A stretch of DNA of 8,853 nucleotides from an uncultured Bacteroidales bacterium. Its GTDB lineage: Bacteria; Bacteroidota; Bacteroidia; Bacteroidales; UBA932. Positions 5,160-8,853 of the stretch are shown in pieces. The position numbers and the translations under genes were made by a program. The first letter of the stretch is position 1; every line of letters starts with the position of its first letter. The stretch lies in NCBI GenBank assembly GCA_946187365.1, contig CAMHRD010000029.1:1-8853 (forward strand). Reading direction: 5' to 3'. The notes beneath the pieces were generated by a model. That model ran no database searches. It was not told where the DNA came from and was given only the letters and a program-made list of their open reading frames with translations.

Positions 5160-6395
5160 ATGACTACAACTGCAAAAAAGAAAAAGAGCGGAAAGATTTG
5201 GTGGATACTGAGCGCCGTACTCATTGTGGTACTTATGATTGCTACCAAGAAGTGCGGAAAAGAGAAGGGAATCTTTGTAACCATCTCCTCTCCGGAAAGG
5301 AAAACAATTGTGGAGACAATTCCGGCAAACGGTAAGATTCAGCCTGTTACAGAGGTGAAGATATCTCCCGATGTATCCGGTGAGATTGTAGAACTCCATG
5401 TTAAAGAGGGTGATAATGTAAAGAAGGGAGAACTCCTTATAAAGATTAAACAGGATATCTATCTCTCTGCAGTAGACCAGGCTATGGCCTCTCTGAATGC
5501 CGTCAAATCTCAGTACAAACAGCAGCAGGCACAGACCCTTAAGTCTAAACAGAACTATGACCGTGCAGTAAAATTGTATGAACTGAAGACCATCTCAAAG
5601 GCTGAGTATGAGAGCGCCTGCGCAGATTGGGACGTGGCACAGCAGATGCTTGACGGAGCCCGTTACAACATCTCCAGCGCAGAGGCTCATCTTAAGGAGG
5701 CAAGAGAAAACCTTCTTAAGACCACCATCTACTCACCTATGGACGGCGTAGTTTCCAAACTGAGCGTAGAGTTGGGAGAGAGAGTTGTGGGAACCAGCCA
5801 AATGGCGGGAACAGAGATGCTTAGAGTTGCCAACTTTGACCAGATGGAGGTGCTTGTGGAGGTGAACGAGAATGACATCATACGCCTCAACGCATCTGAC
5901 AGCGCGCAGATAAGCGTAGATGCATATCCTAACCGTAAATTTGACGGAATTGTAACTGAGGTTGCAAACTCCTCAAAGAACTCCGCCTCAACATCTTTGG
6001 ACCAGGCAACAACATTTGAAGTTAAGGTTAGAATAGCTCCGGAGTCTTACGCAGATTTGAAAGAAGCGGGAACAAATCCGTTCCGTCCGGGAATGAGCGC
6101 ATCCGTTCAGATAAACACCTGCAAGATGGAGAACGTGCTCACCCTCCCTATCTCTGCAATCACCACAAGATCAGACCTCCAAAATGAGGCATCAGGTGAG
6201 AGCAAGCAGTTTGTATTCCTCTATGACAAGAAGACTCAGAGCGTTAAGACTGCAACCATAAAGACCGGAATTCAAGACCTCAGCAACATTGAGATTACAG
6301 AGGGGCTTTCAGATTCCTCTTCTGTTGTAACGGGTCCTTTCACTGCAATATCCAAGACTCTCAGAGAGGGTACCAAGGTTAAAATCAGTAAGTAA
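5160..6395 (+). CDS. Periplasmic adaptor (membrane fusion protein), MacA/RND-adaptor type
   Basis: This 411-residue adaptor would link an inner-membrane pump to the TolC-like channel encoded 1 nt upstream. It has a Lys-rich N-terminus and one TM anchor (about 13-28). C32 follows K-K and has no lipobox, so it is not an obvious lipoprotein. Two lipoyl half-motifs (about 66-97, with G-x-V-x-E-L-x-V-K-E-G-D-x-V-K-K-G; and about 188-225, with Y-S-P-M-D-G-V-V) flank an alpha-hairpin (about 100-187) rich in Gln, Lys and Ala. Beta-barrel and membrane-proximal domains follow (P-F-R-P-G-M-S-A-S-V near 310). This layout is MacA/AcrA-like rather than HlyD-like. Such adaptors usually have MacB or an RND pump beside them, but the next gene is tsaB. 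The partner may therefore be the PCAT upstream or a pump elsewhere. Confidence 0.9.
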   Translation: MTTTAKKKKSGKIWWILSAVLIVVLMIATKKCGKEKGIFVTISSPERKTIVETIPANGKIQPVTEVKISPDVSGEIVELHVKEGDNVKKGELLIKIKQDIYLSAVDQAMASLNAVKSQYKQQQAQTLKSKQNYDRAVKLYELKTISKAEYESACADWDVAQQMLDGARYNISSAEAHLKEARENLLKTTIYSPMDGVVSKLSVELGERVVGTSQMAGTEMLRVANFDQMEVLVEVNENDIIRLNASDSAQISVDAYPNRKFDGIVTEVANSSKNSASTSLDQATTFEVKVRIAPESYADLKEAGTNPFRPGMSASVQINTCKMENVLTLPISAITTRSDLQNEASGESKQFVFLYDKKTQSVKTATIKTGIQDLSNIEITEGLSDSSSVVTGPFTAISKTLREGTKVKISK

Positions 6396-6400
6396 CGCCA

Positions 6401-7108
6401 ATGGCTAAGAAGAGTCTCATACTGCTGTTGGAGTCTGCAACTGACAGTTGCTCAGTTGCCCTTTCAGAGGGGAAAACTCTGATTGCGGAGAAATGCTCCT
6501 TTGTGGGTAAGGCTCATGATACCCTAATGGCTCCCTTCATAGATGAGATTCTTAAAGAGAACAACGTAAAGGTTTCAGACCTAGCAGCCGTTGCAGTAAG
6601 CCAGGGGCCGGGCAGTTATATGGGGCTCAGAATAGGCGTCTCCCTGGCCAAGGGAATTGCCTACGCAGGCGGCTGTAAAATTATAGGAGTCAGCACTCTG
6701 GCGGCTATTGCAAGATGTGCTATAGACACCACCTCCTTCAGTGCAGACCTCATTGTTCCAATGATAGACGCCGGAAGAATGGAGGTCTATACCGCAACAT
6801 TCAACTCCAACGGAGAGCAACTCACCAAAACGGAGGCAAAAATTCTGACCAAAGAGAGTTTCTCAAATGAGATTGCAACCCGGAGAATTCTCTTTGCCGG
6901 CAACGGAGTTGAGAAGTTTAAGAAACTGCTGGATAGCGAGGGCGTTGACCTCTCCAACTCTCTCTTTATGAACCAGCTTCCAAAGGCTGCGGGCCTCAGG
7001 GTTGAGGCAACAAAAAAACTGGAAGCAGGAGATCTTGCAGACCTTGCCTACTTCCAGCCTGAATATCTAAAAGAATTTATTCCTGGCAAACAGAAGAAAC
7101 TGCTTTAG
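6401..7108 (+). CDS. tsaB: tRNA threonylcarbamoyladenosine biosynthesis protein TsaB
   Basis: TsaB (YeaZ) is the partner of TsaD and TsaE in transferring threonylcarbamoyl to A37 of ANN-decoding tRNAs. It has an ASKHA-type fold but is not catalytic itself. The 235-residue protein shows the family N-terminus (L-I-L-L-L-E-S-A-T-D-S-C-S-V-A-L), the G69-P-G-S-Y-x-G-L-R-I-G segment followed by L-A-K-G-I-A-Y, and M121-I-D-A-G-R-M-E-V-Y. Length is normal. It starts 5 nt after the adaptor stop, so it probably rides on the same transcript despite an unrelated job. Its last 32 bp overlap the 3' end of the convergent lipoprotein gene. Confidence 0.93.
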   Translation: MAKKSLILLLESATDSCSVALSEGKTLIAEKCSFVGKAHDTLMAPFIDEILKENNVKVSDLAAVAVSQGPGSYMGLRIGVSLAKGIAYAGGCKIIGVSTLAAIARCAIDTTSFSADLIVPMIDAGRMEVYTATFNSNGEQLTKTEAKILTKESFSNEIATRRILFAGNGVEKFKKLLDSEGVDLSNSLFMNQLPKAAGLRVEATKKLEAGDLADLAYFQPEYLKEFIPGKQKKLL

Positions 7109-8225
7109 AAAGTCTTGCAGTTTCAAAAACGTTCTTGCTTACAATGGTTCCCTTCCTGTCAAAGAGGTAGAGAGCCGGAAGCGCTGTAACGTTGTAAGTC
7201 TGAAGAGCTACGCAGTTTGCACCGTTTCCGTCACATACATTAATCCACGGAAAGCGGTTTACAATGGAGTTCCAGTAAGCCTTATCCGTTGAGATGCAAA
7301 CTGAATAAATCTCAAATCCCTTTCCCTTGTACTGATTGTATATGCTCTCAATCTCTGCGTTGAGCATCTTCTGTGCGTTGTCTGTAGGATCCCAGAATAT
7401 GAGCATGAACGGACGGCCCTCAAACTGAGAGAGTTTCTGCATCTGAGCCTTGTTGTCCGGAAGTTCTATATCCGGGAATGCCGTCTCCTTCACATCTCTG
7501 AATTTGCCGGAGAGTTCCATCTGATTGTAGAACTCTGCAACCTCCTTGTCCAACACCTTAACGTATGCAGATTCAGGATACTTGCTCTTAAGAGAGTCTG
7601 ACAACTGTTTGTAATAAACACCGTCTTCCAACTGTGCAAAGAGCGGGAAGTTGGCATTGAACTGACGGTAGAGATTAGGAATGTTGGTAAAGGAGAACGG
7701 GTTGGTTACCAGGTGTTTAACTGCACCCTGTTTCTGATTTACATAGAGGCGTCCCAACTCGTATCTCAAACGTTTAGACCCCTCGGTATCTCCTATCTGG
7801 TCACAGGCCAGAAGCTGAACGGTAAGTGAATCAAACTGTTTCTGCCCCTTCTCAATCTCGGAGTTAACCTGCTGCAAAAGAACAGACTCCTCTGAGCCGC
7901 TAATTTTAAGGTTCTTACCAAGAGTATCTACAGAAACCTTAACCTTGTCTCCGGGAGCAAGGATGAGTGAAGCAATCTGAACTCCGTTATATGAAACGTA
8001 GAAGAAGTTTGGAGATTCATCCGGAAGTTCCAGTTTAACGGTTGCAGCACCCTTCTTATCTGTAGTAAGAGTGTCTACCACGTTCATCTTGTTGATATCC
8101 AGAATGCTTACAATCAGTTTCCCCTCAGCAAGATTATCTACGTTAAGTTTCAGGATTGCCTTTTTGCTCTTTCCGCATCCAACTACAAGCAGAACGGAGA
8201 GCAATATAAAGAGTATCTTTTTCAT
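7077..8225 (-). CDS. Lipoprotein with DUF4369-like and degenerate thioredoxin-like domains
   Basis: This 382-residue protein has a lipoprotein signal peptide (M-K-K-I-L-F..., lipobox V-V-G-C, Cys17). The residues after Cys are basic (G-K-S-K-K), unlike the acidic surface-export signal of Bacteroidetes, so it probably faces the periplasm. About 22-110 is a beta-rich segment resembling the DUF4369 domain often found before thioredoxin folds in this phylum. A helical middle follows, then a thioredoxin/AhpC-like domain (about 250-380). In the active-site loop the usual W-C-x-x-C is replaced: F277-W278-D279-P280-T281-D282-N283-A284-Q285. Both redox cysteines are therefore gone, while the cis-Pro loop (T-A-L-P350-A-L-Y-L-F-D) remains. 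It is unlikely to be a standard thiol oxidoreductase. It starts 1 nt after the HIT gene stop, as the last gene of a greA-HIT operon. Confidence 0.85.
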   Translation of the reverse strand: MKKILFILLSVLLVVGCGKSKKAILKLNVDNLAEGKLIVSILDINKMNVVDTLTTDKKGAATVKLELPDESPNFFYVSYNGVQIASLILAPGDKVKVSVDTLGKNLKISGSEESVLLQQVNSEIEKGQKQFDSLTVQLLACDQIGDTEGSKRLRYELGRLYVNQKQGAVKHLVTNPFSFTNIPNLYRQFNANFPLFAQLEDGVYYKQLSDSLKSKYPESAYVKVLDKEVAEFYNQMELSGKFRDVKETAFPDIELPDNKAQMQKLSQFEGRPFMLIFWDPTDNAQKMLNAEIESIYNQYKGKGFEIYSVCISTDKAYWNSIVNRFPWINVCDGNGANCVALQTYNVTALPALYLFDRKGTIVSKNVFETARLSKAVSSVCQE

Positions 8226-8226
8226 A

Positions 8227-8622
8227 TTAGAGTTCCTTAACTATCTTGTCTGCAATCTGTTGCATCTCCTCTGCAGGAAGAGTGAGTTTCTTTGCAGAGT
8301 CAAAATCCAAATCACCCTCTCTGTTCATAGGTACCAGATGTATGTGAGCGTGAGGCACTTCCAGACCTATAACCGCAACACCTATCTTCTTGCAAGGGAT
8401 AGCCTTCTTCTGCGCCTTTGCAATCTTCATGGCAAACTTCCAAAGACCTGCATAGTACTCAGGGTCATAATCAAAGATATAATCCTTCTCATCCTTAGGG
8501 ATTACCAGAGTATGTCCCTTCTGAACCGGATTGATATCCAAGAAAGCAAAGTAGTTCTCATCTTCTGCAATCTTATAGCAAGGAATCTCTCCCGCTATAA
8601 TCCTGGAAAAAATTGAAGCCAT
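8227..8622 (-). CDS. HIT-family nucleotide hydrolase/transferase
   Basis: This 131-residue histidine-triad protein contains the diagnostic motif H91-A-H93-I-H95-L-V-P. Its N-terminus is also typical of the Hint/HinT-type branch: S-I-F-S-R-I-I-A-G-E-I-P, then F-L-D-I-N-P-V-Q-K-G-H-T-L-V-I-P. Family members hydrolyse purine nucleoside phosphoramidates or dinucleoside polyphosphates in the cytosol; the exact substrate here is unknown. Length is normal. It lies 20 nt downstream of greA and 1 nt upstream of the lipoprotein gene, all on the minus strand, so the three likely form an operon. Confidence 0.93.
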   Translation of the reverse strand: MASIFSRIIAGEIPCYKIAEDENYFAFLDINPVQKGHTLVIPKDEKDYIFDYDPEYYAGLWKFAMKIAKAQKKAIPCKKIGVAVIGLEVPHAHIHLVPMNREGDLDFDSAKKLTLPAEEMQQIADKIVKEL

Positions 8623-8642
8623 TGTATGAAATGTTTAAAGTT

Positions 8643-8853
8643 TTAAATGGAGATCTCCAAAATCTCAAATTTGATGATGCCGGCCGGGGCGTTAACATCT
8701 ACAACCTCACCCTTCTTGCGTCCAAAGAGCGCCTTGCCTATAGGTGTGGAGACTGCCAGTTTGCCCTCTGCAAGGTTAGCCTCGCTCTCACCCACAAGGG
8801 TAAAGACCATTTTGGCTCCCGTCTTCAAGTTCTTAACGGTCACCTTATTAAGC
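8643..8853 (-). CDS. greA: Transcription elongation factor GreA, C-terminal part (cut by window edge)
   Basis: GreA rescues backtracked RNA polymerase by stimulating transcript cleavage. Only the C-terminal 70 or so residues are in the window. The frame stays open to base 8853, with codons L-N-K before the GTG at 8843, so that GTG is internal and not the start. The family's C-terminal FKBP-like domain is clear: V-K-N-L-K-T-G, A-N-L-A-E-G-K-L-A-V-S-T-P-I-G-K-A-L-F-G, K-x-G-E-V-V-D-V, and P-A-G-I-I-K-F-E-I-L-E-I at the end. The stop is 20 nt before the HIT gene start. Confidence 0.94.
   Translation of the reverse strand, partial: LNKVTVKNLKTGAKMVFTLVGESEANLAEGKLAVSTPIGKALFGRKKGEVVDVNAPAGIIKFEILEISI

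Noticed and set aside
8071..8616. Long plus-strand open frame of 181 codons
   Set aside because: It lies opposite the HIT gene and the start of the lipoprotein gene, both with clear family motifs. Its product has no recognisable domain, so it is a shadow frame.
8648..8659. 12-bp palindrome TGGAGATCTCCA
   Set aside because: It lies in the last codons of greA, encoding the conserved L-E-I end of the protein, so coding constraint explains it. No partner repeat is seen nearby.

Overview
The window looks like chromosomal DNA from a member of the Bacteroidota, most likely the order Bacteroidales. The evidence is as follows. The IleS N-terminus has the clade-typical GPPSANGMPGIHH signature. Several promoter-like sites match the Bacteroidetes -7 box TAnnTTTG. 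Most genes lack a strong Shine-Dalgarno. The housekeeping genes greA, HIT and tsaB and the DUF4369/thioredoxin-like lipoprotein look like Bacteroidales versions. Genus cannot be set from the sequence alone.

Layout. (1) 1-199, minus: the 5' end of ileS, cut by the window edge. It is divergent from (2) a CvpA-family inner-membrane protein at 263-766, plus. (3) 767-3788, plus: an accessory peptide-export operon. It starts with tandem operator-like repeats (769-816) and a good Bacteroidetes promoter (852-882). A 53-aa single-TM protein of unknown function (899-1060) follows, then a perfect 11-bp inverted repeat (1073-1118). Next comes a peptidase-containing ABC transporter (PCAT; C39 protease, TMD and NBD, 1129-3321). 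Last are two tiny genes (3326-3547 and 3557-3733) whose products have double-glycine leaders and cationic, helix-prone cores. The operon closes with a strong intrinsic terminator (3759-3788). (4) 3830-7108, plus: a TolC-like outer-membrane factor, a periplasmic adaptor with an N-terminal TM anchor, and tsaB, packed with 1- and 5-nt gaps behind their own near-leaderless promoter. (5) 7077-8853, minus: greA (partial), a HIT-family hydrolase and a lipoprotein with a thioredoxin-like fold that has lost its CxxC cysteines. The lipoprotein gene runs tail-to-tail into tsaB with a 32-bp overlap.

How it may work together (inference): the PCAT would cleave the two small precursors after Gly-Gly and push the mature 49- and 40-residue peptides out of the cytoplasm. 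The adjacent TolC and adaptor genes have no inner-membrane partner of their own in this window. They could complete a type-I-like route across both membranes. The two peptides share net positive charge, an amphipathic segment and one GxxxG each, so a two-peptide bacteriocin/microcin or a peptide signal is plausible. This paired-peptide cassette, with its operator and hairpin, is the most likely undescribed system here.
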